Shown here one piece after another: positions 12,401-26,568 of a DNA stretch of 64,000 bases. Both the position numbers and the translations under genes were made by a program. Below the pieces are notes generated by a model. That model had not been told where the DNA came from, did no database searches, and saw nothing but the letters and a program-made list of their open reading frames with translations. Origin of the DNA: Membranipora membranacea (taxonomy: Eukaryota > Bryozoa > Gymnolaemata > Cheilostomatida > Membraniporidae). The stretch's first letter is position 1. The number at the start of each line of letters is the position of its first letter. The stretch covers positions 8,866,001 through 8,930,000 of the forward strand of contig OU612065.1 of NCBI GenBank assembly GCA_914767715.1, in the 5' to 3' direction.

Positions 12401-15400
12401 TACCACCACCCTGCTGCATATTGCTGTTAGGTCCTAGGTTGTTTCTATAGGTGCCCTCTGCTCCTGGGGCAGTATTATAAACTCTGCCACCAGAACCTAT
12501 CATATATAATAGTTGTAGGTTGTCAAAAATATAAGAAGGTACAAAGAATTAACTCCTATGTGATGATTGTATTAACCCTTTAAAAAACTATTAGCGCATA
12601 AGTTTGAGCTTTCTAACACTACGTTGGTACAAACGAGAATGAAGTCACCAGCCGCAATTATTTTTAATGTACTAATTGTTTAATTCCCATGGTGCAAAAT
12701 CACACAAAATGTCATAATTTATTATGTGATTTACTATGTTTAAAACAATGTGCTTACCAAGACCGAGCCCTGTATTACCCCCGAGAGCGGGTGGTGTGAT
12801 AGCTGGAGGTGGTTGGACAAGTCCCAGAGGCCCTGCTTGGCTTGATTGTGCATTCATATTGTGATAGACTCTAAACTTGTCATCAGAAAACGAGTCCTGT
12901 CTCTGAGGTTGAGGCATCCCTGAAAACAAACATCAAATTATTCAGCATGAGTGATGTGAAGTAGGTGGAATAAGAATTACTATATACTATATACTTGTAT
13001 ATGATACATTTTATCATGGCTCAGCCATCACGAAGTAGCTGTCAGATATACATTTTCTCTTAAATCATATCGGGCCACGATACCATGTTACCAACATACA
13101 AAATGACTCTAATAAAGGAAAGTTAAATTTCAAGCATATCGGAGTTGTCTGATCATAATAATTTTGACCTTGTTGGAGTCAATTCCTATTATGGCATGAC
13201 ATGGCATCTTATATCATAAGCTATATAACAATACCATGACAAGTTGGATAATTCTATGAGTTGAACGACCTACCAAAGTCTTGCTGTTGGATATTGATGC
13301 TTTGGGGAAAACTGTTTTGGCCGTTATTGGAGTTTAAAGGCATCTGCTGTGTATTCTGCATGTTCATTTGCATGTGCCCCATTTGTATAGCATTGATATT
13401 TGCCGGTCCACCATTACTATTGTTGTAGTTAATAGCATTGGTTCCATTGAAACCTGCGTAAATTAAATAAAAACATTAATTATACATGGATACTGGTCAA
13501 TAATTGCTAATCAGCAGCATGGTACGACTTTTAAAGGCAGCTATGTGGATTGTTCACAAGACGGACAAACAGACAAAATGCATGTTAACCACCCCTCAAG
13601 AGAGGTCAGATGATCCAGCAAAATTACAAATAAGCAGTTTTACACACCAGCTTAATGCATAAAACACTTAAGGATAAACTGGTTGTGTTTATCTTAGTAA
13701 CTTTGTTGATTATAGTATCAACTGTATACTTGTTACCGTGTAAGTTAAGCGATTTAAGGTACCTTGCTGTTGGGAGTTGGGTGGACCAGTGTTGAACATG
13801 ATAGGAGCCGGGGACATGAGTCTGATAGGGGCACCTGCCATCCTCCCAGGGTTGTTCATCGTAACCAGCTGTCCATTTTGATCATAAAATGCTACAAACG
13901 CGGGAGCAGGATATCCTACGAGAATAAAGATTCATTAGATATAACCATGGGTTAACCATACTTTTACAAGTCTGTAGGTAAAACCAAATTCAACAGGATC
14001 ACTTTTTATCCATACTGATATTATGATATGCATATATTTTTCATTTTGAGTTAGATTCAGTTGGTAGGTTAAGAACAGCACTATAACCTTATGTGATTGA
14101 AAGCATGAATGGCTTACAAGGGACTGTGTTTTAGTACTCGGATTACAAAGAGATAAACACAGATTATCTGTAGGGTGTGTTTGATGTGATAATATCCCAA
14201 CATCCGCCCAATACATAGTATCCAACACATAGCGTTGCTATGATGGAGATGCATAGTCATGAACAATTCAAATCAGTGAAATGTGTCAAAAGGAAGCAGT
14301 TTGTGTAAACGTTGGATTGTTACTGATAGTGAATGCTTGGTTCTTTGTTTCAATATGAACAGTATTTTGTATAGCACATTATATTTTTATGCTTGTTCGA
14401 GTGGTCGCTGACTTTCACTGCATACATTATAATATACGACTGAACTAGAATATTCGCTTCACCATGTTATAACCTTTCATTGAATGGCAACAACCTAGTT
14501 AATTCGATAGCTTGTGCAGTGCTATTGGCCTTAGTGTCGTTGGTATGCTCAGCAAGTACAAATGAGTTGAGCAGAAGAGCACTATGAGCATAATTTGCAT
14601 TCCTTTCACTGGTTTAATGTTATGGTGCTTCAATCCACTTACCGTTCATGTCAAATATGTTGGGTTGCATCTGCATCTGTTGAGGTGCTACTACCGGCTG
14701 CTGCTGTTGTGACCCATCACCAGCCATCTGCTGGCCGGGGGTCAGAGGTCGCTGACTGCTGGGAGGCCTCTGCTGCTGCTGATTGTTCATCTGTTGGTTG
14801 GTCTGCTGGGCTTGCATGGCTTGGGGTGGTATTATACTTGCTGGGTAGAGCCCCCATGGTGTCTGCACATACTGTGTGGGTAGAACTGGGCCTGTAAATG
14901 AACACAATAGTAACATAGAATCAAGTTCTGCTCTATAAAAAAGCGGATAGTACTTGAGATAACACTACTATACTGAATGATTGTCCTATCTTTTGACCAA
15001 AATTGGAAAAAATCATGATTGTTGGCAATGAACAACATATACAGACCAGTAAGCCCATACTTAATCGAATTTCTCACAGTTAGCAGCATCTATGCTAGAC
15101 TTTCTTAGTGACTAGTAATACATAATTGAAAACCTGGCATGAGAACTAGTGAATTCTGTTGTTATTGATCAGGTCAGTACGTTCACAGAAATTGAACACG
15201 TTAGACATGTTTGTACACAGTGATCCCTTATCAGTATTGTCGTCTGTGTATACTGAGCACACAATATTGTGTTACAAACTACCCCAGACTGATTACGCTG
15301 GCAACTGTTAGACACAAATTTTAGTAGGTAGGGAGGATGGGGGACATGAGCTTGAGTTGAGATAATAGTACTTTCATTTTTTTGGACTAACACTACACTA

Positions 15401-18400
15401 GAGTGCTTATCTGACTAACTGCCCATTGTCTGACACTGGCACAAAGCAACAGAGGGCTCAATTAATTTGCAATGTACTTGGGTATCAGTCTATACCTTGC
15501 TCCACAGACACATCAAATCGTGTCATGTTGGCCCAATTCCATGAATTGACAGAGTTTACTGTGACTGAGTTATGTAATTACTAAGTATTCTGGTAAAGTA
15601 CCAGATACAGGGTTACTAGTGGCCTAAAATTAATCATGGTGGTAAGGAACGGAAATACCCCATCATAGAAAAAGCCATACCCCATCATAGAAAAAGCTGT
15701 ACTTACAACTACCCAGCAGAAACAGCCAGAGAGGCTGCATGCAAAATGTTACCCACAAACGTGCTCATCCAGAGTAGTGACACACTCACTTTTATATCAG
15801 TGTATCATACAGGGGAATAACATGCGCTTCTTTTGTATGGGTGATGTATGCTCCGCAGCTGTGTGACCTCGAGTATTGAGTGGGAATAATGTACCAGATG
15901 TCAGAACGTTTAAATATGTGCATTACATTCTGAGCTCTCTGACAATGTTAGCTCAAAGTATCTTATCGCTAACCAAATCATACTCTATATACACACAGAC
16001 CTCCCCCTTTACCCTTATAGTGCCACTTACCAGTCATGGGCATGCTGACAGTGTAGGGGTCCTGCTGCCCGTTGATGACAAATTGGTGACTGAACATTGC
16101 CTGTTGTTGCTGAGGTGCAGGAGCAGAAGCCTGGTTAGGGTTCGGTGCGGCTCCACCCGTATTGTTAGTCTGGTTAGGCATAGACATTTGGGCTTGACCT
16201 ACAGATAGAATAACTGGAGTTCAGAGCAGTTATAACAATCATACATGGAGCAACAAAGAGTTTATAAGTGATGTCAAGTGATTTTCAAGCAAGGCTGCTT
16301 TCCACCACACCCAGATGGACGCCAAATCAAAAAGATGAGAAACATAGGGCCAAAAAAGACAAATATCATTGTGTTGACAGAAATCCCTATGCCCCAGAAT
16401 AGAGCTATCACCACAAATATGAAAAAATATAAGAAGCTTAGCATGCAACACAGAATTCAGTTGTTTGCACAAATGGTTTCAGTTTGTAACTGATGGTAAT
16501 TTCAACCAACCAACATTCATTTCTCATGACACAAGAGGAAGGACTTCTTCCCTTTCAGATGGGGAAACCACTGACAGGATCATCGTATTTGGGTGCGTAC
16601 CTAGATGGTTTGGATGTTGGGCTGTGAATTGTTGTGGAGGTTGATTGTTTATGATGGTGAATGGGGGCATATGAGCCGGCTGTCCTCCCGGTGTGGGAGG
16701 CTGCTGAGGCATAACAGGCTGCTGGGTTTGTACAGGCATAGTCAGCTGTAGAGTGTTTTGCTGCTGCTGCTGTGGTTGCTGACCATGTGATTGATTGAGG
16801 TTGTTATGCTGAGGCTGAGACATCTGAGCCATACTGTTCTGATTCGCGCTGCTGTTAACCCGATTACCAACCTGCAGTTAATACATAACAACGTGAGGTG
16901 ATAATCGTCGTAGCACGCATTTCACTGAAACCACAGCAGTTTCGAATAAGCTCTACTAAGTAATGCTGGAGCTTCAAGTGTCAAATACCGAGAATGGATA
17001 GATAAATAACAGTTGGTGTTCACTCCCACCCCTCTGTGCATCACATGATTTATGAATCATGAAGAGTCCACTATAGCACTAACAATTGTGGTTCATGGTA
17101 TCAGGGTTCACTGTGTCAAAAAGCAGTGCGATCATTATCAAATTTCAATTTCCAGCAATCTTTCTTTGATGAATAAGCAAAAATGTGAAACATCATGATG
17201 AACTCAATTACTTTTCAGACAATATCTCTTCTGAGACACAGCGGGGATATGACATGTGACCTACCTGCTGCACACTGTTGCTATAGAGGTCAAGCGGTGG
17301 AGCATTCATGTTTGTAAACTGGTTAGCCTGAGGAGAGTCCATTGAGGGGGGAGGTCCCATTGGAGAGTAATCGGGAAAAGGTAATACATTATCCAGACTA
17401 CTGCTGTTGATACTCAATCCATATGCTACAACAGAGAGTGAGAGAGATATGACTCGGGGTTGAAAAAAGTGTGGAGTTTTATACCTAAATAATGAGGTGT
17501 GTCGGACAGCATGCTGATAGCAGGACCATTGTATGAAGGTTTGAGAATGGTCAGCATCAGGCAGCATGGTACAAGTAGGGCGTGGACCAGCTCAATTAGA
17601 GTCTAAACCGGAAACTCATAATGAGTCAAACAATGTCATACCTAAACCTTCTAGTCCTATCACTATCAGTATATACTGTCACAGTTTTTATAGGACTCCC
17701 TGCTGAGGGCACAGTAGTTGTATTGATTCTGGATTCACTAACAATTATAACATCATACATTTATTGCAATATCTGGGCTCTTGGTAACTGGGCATGGTTT
17801 GATTCAAGGTCAATTTGGAGTCAGCAGTGGATTATGTATAATGGTGCTATCCCAGTTTAGTTCGTGATGCCACTGTTACAAACAGATCTTTGTAAGCACT
17901 TTTGAACTTGCTGCCACGTAGACAGTCATAGCTAATAAGACGTACCACACAAAGGCACTCACTCCAATACTATTGCCCAACCAAACCCACTTTTTATCCA
18001 CACTGTGTACAGATTTTGCCCGCCACGTAAGATTCTAATAGCATCTATCGGATGCATAACAGACTAGAGATGGGTACCTGAGGAGTGACTGATTGTGTCA
18101 CCAACAACTTTCTAATTACAAAGATATGGTACCTTGTGATACGTTGAGCTCTCTCATAGCATTTGATGGAGGTAGGATCTGGGCAAAGTTATCAGTATGG
18201 GAGGTTGGTGGTTTCTTAGTTGGTGTAGAGCCAATGATAGAAGGCTGGCTGACCTGGTCGTCATCACGTGACAGTTTGTGTGTAAGGGGAGACTCAGTAC
18301 CAATCACACTACAACATTGAGAATCATTCACATCTGCTTATTACAAGATAGACAAGTAATATCCTTACAAGGGGATGTAATAGCACCCAGCGCCCCTTGC

Positions 18401-21400
18401 ATGGGGATGTAATAAGCACCCAGCATGCAGTGCTCTCACAACAAAACACAACTGCTGGAATACTTAATTAGCCTTGTCTATTCATTGTGTAATGATTAAT
18501 TAAGTAAAGTGATGCCAACAAAGAAAGGAAATAAGCTGATGACCATCTGCAAGAAAAATTTGTCAAAGATGTTTGTAAAAAAAATATAAGGAAAGTCTTT
18601 GGCTAGTCATCAAGAATCTGTACCCTACACTCATACTATGAATTTAGCAGCCTGGCGAGAGAGGGTAGTTTTCATGCTACCTAAGCTAGCAAGAATCTAC
18701 GTTTATGACATATACTGTGAAATTCTCCATCAAGCCATTAGTAGAATATATATCTAGTTTTTTTTTTACAGAATGGAAGAAGCCCTTACCGAAAGCTGTC
18801 TTCACCGTTGATGAGTAAATCAGAACCACTGTCACCGCTTTTGTTATTGTTATCAATCGGCTCAAATGGAGAAGACGTCTTACTTCCTTTTTTGGTCGGC
18901 CCTTTACCAACCATGTCATTATCTGCCTCATGTGTCTGCTGCTAGAAAAGTAGAAGTATCAGACATTAATGGCCATAGCACAGACATCATTATACAGCAG
19001 AGAAGTCTTCATAGAGTTATTATATACTCTATACTATACTATACTCTATAGAGTATATAATAACTCTATGGAAGTTTTCCTCCTGACTTGAGGAAATTTC
19101 GAGGCCATGTATCGTTACATATTGAGTAAGTAGGATGTAGTATTGCATTGTCAAAAACAAGAATGTCATCTAAACTGCCCAACCACCAAAGTCATGCCAC
19201 AATTTGGTATTAGTCTCAATTAATGTCTCCCTAGTTGCAAATGAGGATGGTCAATATTACTCAGGGATAAAAACCAATCCTACATAGTTATAAGTAACTA
19301 AACTAAAGCCAATCAAATCTGACATTGATGTAGGATTATATATTGCACATTATCTCTAACATCCTTGGCATACTTGACCCAAATTTGAAGGCTACGCTAA
19401 CATAAAAACATATGAGAGGCATGGCAGATGCATCCCCATCAGAAAACCAGTGAAATGAGGTGTAATCAAAGATACTAAAATAGTCATTTGTGTAATTAAT
19501 TTTACTGTTGACTAGGACAACCAAAGCAAACATCCCGACAATTTTCCAGTTTGTGGTCTGTTTGAGAAAGAATTTTAAGCTGATTGAAGCTTTGTGCTTC
19601 CAATGACTGTGGTTGATCAGTGATCACTTAGGCAATGGGGTCTCTGGGCAGACGTTGATACACGACAGCCAAGCGTTACAAGCATCCGCTTCAGAAAGAT
19701 GTCCCCAGGGTTACAAGATTAATGACCACTCTCTCTAATGATCATCATTCTGGTACAATATGTATGTGTAATTATTCTGGTTCATTGTATTATCTCCAAT
19801 CAGTACCTAAATCAACATTATGTCGGTCAGAGAAATGGGCACTGTTCAGAAGAAGAACTCAACAGTGTGAAAGTATGGTGCTGCCAGTCAATATCAGTCC
19901 TACACAGCACTCTATAGATTATAAGGGAACTTACGAAGTCGTGTCGTTTGATAGCTTGGAGTGTTCGGATTCCTTTAGTACCCAAAGGATCCCCCAGCAT
20001 GTAGTCGACCATATCAGTCCCCAGGTTGACATTCTGAAACGCTCTTTGTCTTCCTGGTGACAGTTGTAGCGCTTGAGCTACTGTGTGATCTGAAAGAAAA
20101 AAGAGCCTGAAATGCGAGATATGACATGGTTTCCATTACTATTTCATCAGACCTCACTGGTTTTTATTGCTGAGTCTTGGTACGCTTGGATCCAGATGGC
20201 GAATAAAGAGGATTACTTATAATCACGCCGAAGTCACAGGGAGAGAGAAAGCGGAACTTCTCTGATTACAACAATTGTATTGGTTCAAAATAACATCCCA
20301 TTGTTTTGCCTTACAGAATATCCAGTCACCAGCATGAAATGACTTGACAAAGTTATCCCATTATAAAGTTCAACAGGATTTACATAAGTGATTCAATGGA
20401 ATAGCATTGCTGTTTTTCAGGGAACATTGAAGAACTATCCTCTTTGTTTGTATATTTTGAGGATGTCTAAATTCCAAAATTATGAATTAGAAGCGGATGT
20501 CCGCAGCTACACAAAAGGCCTAAAATTTCCTAGGTACAAGCTTGAACAGGGTCAGGCTGAAGAGTCCTACGAACACAACTATAGCAATAGGTCTTACCGA
20601 GGAGTCCTCTAACTCCTTCGTCTTACTCATCAGTTGAGCTCATTAAAATATCAAGCACTTTAGATACATTATATCCTATCAAGTATTTACAAAACTTACA
20701 GGGAGATGATTCCTCTGTTCCAGCGGTTGGAGAGCTCCACGTACTCTGCCTGGGGCTCCATGGGCTGCTAGCAGTGAACATGGCGCCTTTACCATCAGAA
20801 ACATGTCCGTCATCAACCTCCCAAAACTTCTTGGCTGAAAACTAAACGGAAAGAAAAACTCATCAAACTGACCTAACGAGCTTTGTGGAACAGTATCTGA
20901 AACTACTTACTTACTTACTTGGTACCCACACCCCTTCATCCCAGAAAGACATTGATTATTAGAAACACTCCCGATCGCTACGCCCATAAAAAACTACAGA
21001 ATTGAATACAATTTTTTTCTTCCATTAGCAGCCCAAACCCTTTTTTTGCCAGTTGCATTTTTGTTACACGATGTACCAACTTACCCTCTTACGAAGTAAA
21101 ATAACACCACTAATATAATTGCAGTCTTACCGTACTAGCAAGCGAGTTCAAACCCATCAGCATCGTGTCCCATTTCAAACTGCCACATAGCCAGCTTATT
21201 AGAGTCTAGCCTTAGTATCAATGACCCAGCATTAAGTGTGCTCAGTATGCTTATCAAGATAAATAACCCAGTCACAGCTGATTTTGTTTACTTTATTTGA
21301 ATATTGATCAAGCTTTGCTTGGGCTTGTGTTTTCAACCTCAGCAAATGAATGAATTGCTTCTAAGATTATTGCATTCATTCATGATATTATTAATATTAG

Positions 21401-23268
21401 CCTATAAGAAAGAAAAAAATATGCATGACCCCATTAGCATGCAACCACCCACATCAATAGTAATCCTGCTAATTAAAGGGTTACTCACAATGGATGGGTA
21501 TGTGGCATGACATGAATGGGTTTTGGGCCCCACTTAACCCCCTACCATCATTAATAGCCACTTGACTATGCTCATAATCAGATTTTTTGCAAAATCTAAG
21601 AAAAGATTCACTTTTCATCAAAATGACGCGAGTCTTCTTAATTTATTGCTAGAAAAACCCCATTTCATATTTGTGATGGATGACAATGCCAGTGCCATAC
21701 GCTCTCGACTCGACGAGTTCTATAAGCAGCGCAAATGGAGGCTTATCAGTGAAGAAACAAACGCAGTCTATTCTTCCCTACAAAGATTACTGGGCACCAC
21801 CGTGCTTTGAAGGTTCTGCAAATATCACACAAGCCTAACACAACTACTAACTGTGTGTAAAGATGTATAGAAAGACAGGGCGAATGTTCAGCTTGAAAGA
21901 CAAGCAAACGATTTAGAATTACCAGATTTTTTATTATAGCTTCTGTTGAAGCTAGCGATTGGCAGTGAGACCATCGAAGCACACTGTCAGAAGTTTCTGT
22001 ACGGCAGCAACAATACCGGATAGTGGCCCAATTGACCTATATACATGTTTTCAGTTAGGGAAGTTGGATTAATCTATATGCTAAGGTGCAAAGTTAACCA
22101 ACCTGAATTGATTGGTTGAACGGCCCAGCGCCAAAGAGGATCTATATTTGATCCCTAAGTGATCAATGATAGATCTGCCATTGAGTAGAGTTGAGTCAGA
22201 TCGCAGAACACAGCTTTTAACAGATGTTTCTATGGTTCAAAGCAAGGAGTAACCTACTGTTCCTCATTCAAAGTAAGCAGCTGTAAATCTTACCAGTACA
22301 TTACAGATATGTTTTCAATGTCCACCACTCTCAACAACTACCCCGCCCCGACCCTCAAACTTTAAGTGCAAGTTGAATATCATAACTACCTATACATTCT
22401 AAATAAGGTTTATCAGTGCTGCAGCAATGACAGGTTACTAAATAACAAAATGACATTCCAATATATTACGTTAAAAAACCGCATAGTAACTCCAATGACA
22501 CTGCAAACTAAACCAAGTGTTATGTAGAAGTAACATCATTCCTCCTCAGTAGTAAAGATAACTTACATCACTACCCAGGCTGATGTTATGAAACTCGCGC
22601 TCCAAGTCGCTCACACTCTTGGCCTGATAAAAAAAAAAAAAAACGCATGACATGCCTAAATTTTGACCTCTACAAACATTTGACATTATCAATAATTATT
22701 ATTGAAATAAAAAGGCCAAGGTACTTGAAATATAGAACAATGAACATGGCCTATTTTGAAATCAATACTGACCAATACTGCTATCCAATCTCAATGTCAG
22801 GATAGACCAAAGAGTTAGAATGAGTGCACTTAGACCAAGTATTTCTATGTACAGTCTATGGTGGCACACTAACAACTAAATAATTGTAATCAGATCAAAG
22901 TAGCTAGTAACAACTATTATTTACCACTATGAGAAGGATAGGCCTAGTTCAGTCACTAAGATTTGACAAGTGGTATACTGATTTCAAAGGTTTTTACCTG
23001 TTCTACTAAGGTGTCATCACCGATAGCCCACCGCTTTCCACCACCATAGGCCTGTAGATCGCTCTCACTCTGAGGTCGCTGGAAGTAGTAACTAACAGTG
23101 GCATCATCCTGTGAGCGACTGATACCCACACCAGACTGACGATTAGAGCTGTTAGACAGACCATCTACCTCTTCATTGATGTGCACCTCCCCGTCCCATG
23201 TACCCCGACTCATGTTTGCAGAGTCTATTGTTAGTACCGACTCTCTCATTCACACATCGCTGTTCAAC
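9673..23268 (-). CDS. PUM: Pumilio RNA-binding protein (PUM1/PUM2 orthologue), complete
   Basis: Sequence-specific repressor of mRNAs through 3' UTR sites. Coding exons, 5' to 3': 22998-23249, 22567-22623, 20700-20841, 19935-20089, 18790-18941, 18133-18308, 17265-17425, 16601-16871, 16031-16198, 14643-14891, 13763-13915, 13274-13453, 12758-12919, 12247-12496, 11883-11983, 11412-11569, 10963-11100, 10430-10677, 10176-10259, 9673-9913. All junctions are GT-AG and in phase; the total is 3498 bp, or 1165 codons plus stop, close to human PUM1. The start ATG (23247-23249) is fixed by an in-frame TGA immediately upstream, just inside a spliced 5' exon whose acceptor is at 23268/23269. N-terminal blocks typical of PUM are present: [52 protein letters not shown] and [12 protein letters not shown]. 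The C-terminus is the PUM homology domain. The first exon or exons and promoter are not identified. Confidence 0.97.
12758..17425 (-). other. Pumilio low-complexity Q/N/P-rich region
   Basis: Exons 17265-17425 through 12758-12919 encode a disordered stretch rich in Gln, Asn, Pro and Met, with short poly-Q runs such as QQPQQQQQN. It lies between the conserved N-terminal blocks and the RNA-binding domain, in the place of the repressor regions of other Pumilio proteins. Nearly all of these exons have phase-1 ends, so single exons could be skipped without shifting the frame; this is an inference from phases only. Confidence 0.8.
19010..19070. mobile_element. 61-bp minimal palindromic MITE, CATAGAG family
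   Basis: The element starts CATAGAGTTATTATATACTC and ends with the reverse complement, leaving only about 15 bp of TACTATAC-type spacer. It is flanked by GAAGTCTT at 19002-19009 and GAAGTTTT at 19071-19078, an 8-bp target duplication with one mismatch. The same termini bound the 1765-bp element at 53601-55365. It lies in the Pumilio intron between coding exons 4 and 5 (18942-19934). An 8-bp duplication fits hAT- or P-type transposases; the family is not decided. Confidence 0.75.
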
Positions 23269-26200
23269 CTGAAAATAAACAACTGGTCAGTCATCAGCCG
23301 GATCAATCAACATTCTCCAAATTCTCTGTTCGACATTTATGTTTCAGGTGGAGTACGTCTATGTAAATGCAAGGCTATGGTTATGAAGCAACTAGGTTAT
23401 CAGACTAAGCACATCAAATTTGATGCTTACCCCTCCCTTTTAGGGGAATCTACCATCTGGAATATCCTTACCATAGTGGAATAGCCTAGGCCTAACTTAG
23501 GCCTGTGTGTCTTTCCCTCAGCCCAAGATAGATTGCAAGAGATGTTTTGCCAACATTGATTCACAAATGTTTAGTTGGTCATGAATTTCCAGGAACCATA
23601 AGACCAGTTAGTTGTAAATATCAATACTTAGTTACAGTTAAGTCGTAAGGGACCTTGGCTATACTTGATTACAAACAAAGCTAAGACACCGTTGGCATTT
23701 CATCTGTCTGGAATGTTGTACTATGAGGACCGCAGAACATTCATGAGAGGGTGTAGTATTTAGTGATATAGACCTACAAGGCAATGAATGAACATAGGCA
23801 AACTTCAGAGGGTTTTGACCAGGAAAAGCGTAGTCCCCCTCTCTGACCCAGATAAACTCCGCCCTTGAATATCAAGGTGTATTGGTTGGTGGTTCTTGGT
23901 CCAAATACATAAAAAGAATATTATGGACTAATTCTAGCCTTCCGTATGAAGCTTAGACTTAATTAACCCTTGCATTCCTGTTGGAGAATAAACCGATCCA
24001 CTTAATTCAAAACCAAGAAATCGTACGGCAATACTAATGAAATGTCACAAAGCTGGGTTTGAAGGTGGCTGTATTGAAAGCATATTTGACCGGTTTATTT
24101 GGCATAATATCCTTTAATGCCGCGTGGCAAATACAACTACCAAGTTGGACTCAAAGAGCTAGTATGAGCAGGGGGGATATGTCTTGGGCCACGAGCCTAA
24201 TGACCAGTATTCCCTACAGTTTTATAACGTCACAAACTTGGGCACAATGTACAATATTATTTCCGGACATCATTCGATGGTAAGGTAGACTCAGTTTAAA
24301 ACCATTAGATGAAGGTCATAAGTGGAAAACTCACTGATGGTAAATCTGGGACTACCCGATATAGATTAGAAAGGGACTTATTTTCAGCCAGGTAAAACAT
24401 ATCAAATATTGATTTCTGGCTGGTACTGCTTTCCAGGGAGAATGGATTTCTGAGGGGGGCGGGTGTCAAGGGTTGCATAGGCCTACATAACATAGGGAAC
24501 AGTCTCAGCATGTATCCTGTATCATAACTGTTTCAGGGGTTGATGATACAGGATACCTACATGACATCACATGTGGACTTTTGTTTGCCTATAAGTCACA
24601 GGCGGGGAGGTCCACAATCATCCAGTCAATGTGACTGAATCCACATAAACTCAAATCAATGCTTGCCAACTTGGTGGTTGAATAGTGACAGACTACTAAC
24701 CCTAGTAGTAGTAGTATGCCATTTTTGTGCATGACTCGGGTGAGTATTTCGCACAGTTGACATAGTCATAGTGTAAGTATATTTATGAGCAGTGACAAGC
24801 CCATCAAGTTGCTGGGCTGGTAAGTCAGACTGAGACTGGGTTGAAATGCCTGGGTTAGTACAGTGACAGACATGCTCTCTAGGTAGTCTATCTTCATGTA
24901 TGGAAATAAAATTATCATTAAATATAATATTTATTAGTTAGTTGTTAAGCTTCACACTCCTAGACATTCATTCACTGATCCTGGAGAAGTCAGTCATCTT
25001 AGACAGGCCACCACCAATAAAGCAACTTAATATATGACACAACTGTATGGCCCGCAGACAGCTTCATTGAAGCCAGAAAACACAATTGGAACGGGTGATT
25101 ATGCACCTGCTGTAAAGCCTAAAGGGCAAACAGAACTTAACTTTGACTAAAAACCAGGAAATAATATGCAACATGTTTTACTCAATATCTGCTCATCTAA
25201 CCACCTTGGAGAAGAAAATAATGTGAGGCTGTTTACTTCAGTTCTTCCTCCTGTTACTCTCAGTCCAACTTAGTCATCAGTAACATATGATGGACATGAT
25301 GGCCCAGATAAAAGTTGCTCTTCCTATTTCAGTATTTTCTTCTGGTTACTTGGGAATTTTCAGGGTCCAAGTGCATTTTGGGTAATATGTGTCATGTGAC
25401 GTAAACGGATACCAAATTTATAAGCTGCAGATCATCAGAATATTTTTACTTACGAGACGTGTGAAAACATACCACAAATTATCAACCTTATTATGAACCA
25501 CGGCGATATGTCAAGGACATATAAACAAAACAATGCCTGTTGCACATGTTTATGTTCTTTGGGAAAATTCCAGCTTCTACTCTCTTCAATAACTCAGTTG
25601 TTTGTTGTTTTGATAATTGGTGATGAAGTGACATTTGGTGGTTCTTCTAGTTTATTTCACAGATCTTTCTTTTTACTACACCATGAAACCATCCAAATGG
25701 CACTTAAGTTTGCACCAAGACTGAATGCGGCGTTTTGTGGGCGTTAACGTCGAACCGGAAACAGCATGTCGGTAACATCCGGCTTTTTAATCAGACAAAT
25801 TTCTACCTACTGCATTTTGAACTGGTATTTTTTTTCAACATACTGTATTCACAGGCTACTGTATGCTGCTTATCAATGCACCCCACCAAATCATACTTGA
25901 TTCATTTAATACATCTCCCTATCAATGATTCATAAGTACTATACAATATGCATTTTCACTTGAAGCAGAGAACAACAGAGCTAATGATTCTCTTGCTTTG
26001 AAGTTGACTCATGACTGCTGTTTTATTTTATTTTGTAATTCTGTCATAGACAAATTACATCGTTTGTAACTGAAATGTATATTTTTTTGATATAGTAAGT
26101 CTGACAGTGACTACCTACTACCCTGGTAGTCTCTTTGGAGTGTTTGTTAAGCATATACATCAGGGGTAACAAGCACAGTTGTTTTCCCTAAAGCAATGAT

Positions 26201-26568
26201 GGAATAGGCAAAATATTATAGACAAAGTGTTAGTGCTTGTAACTCCAGATAATACTGGATGTGATAGTCAGCTAGAGCTCTTAACTGAAAAGTGACTTGA
26301 CTCAGTGGCAGTTGAATTCCACTATTGGTTTTCCGATTTAATTTGACTCAAATAAGCTTCCAAACTTTTAGACTTTGCTACAGGGTTTCTTTGATGCTTG
26401 CTTTCGATACATAATTCACTCTCTGTTTCTGTCTTATTCTTGTCAAATAAAGGCCAGCAAGACTATGCGTGATTATTATGGACAAAGTTAGTCAAAATCA
26501 AGGTACAAAAGAAACAAAAGTCAATTTCTCCTATCTCTTTAGCGGTCAGGAAGACAAGAAGATAAGTC
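23269..26568. other. Divergent intergenic region between Pumilio and ACSM
   Basis: No coding exon was found. It should contain the promoters of both genes and the untranslated 5' exon or exons of Pumilio, whose first coding exon opens with a splice acceptor at 23268/23269. Around 25735-25785 there is a small CpG-containing patch with ACCGGAAAC, an ETS-like site, which could mark a start site. This is weak evidence. Confidence 0.4.

Noticed and set aside
15655-15705. Tandem duplication of a 22-bp unit containing CCATCATAGAAAAAGC
   Set aside because: A simple two-copy duplication in a Pumilio intron without further structure.
21562-21810. 82-codon plus-strand frame in a Pumilio intron
   Set aside because: No family resemblance was seen and there is no start or splice support.
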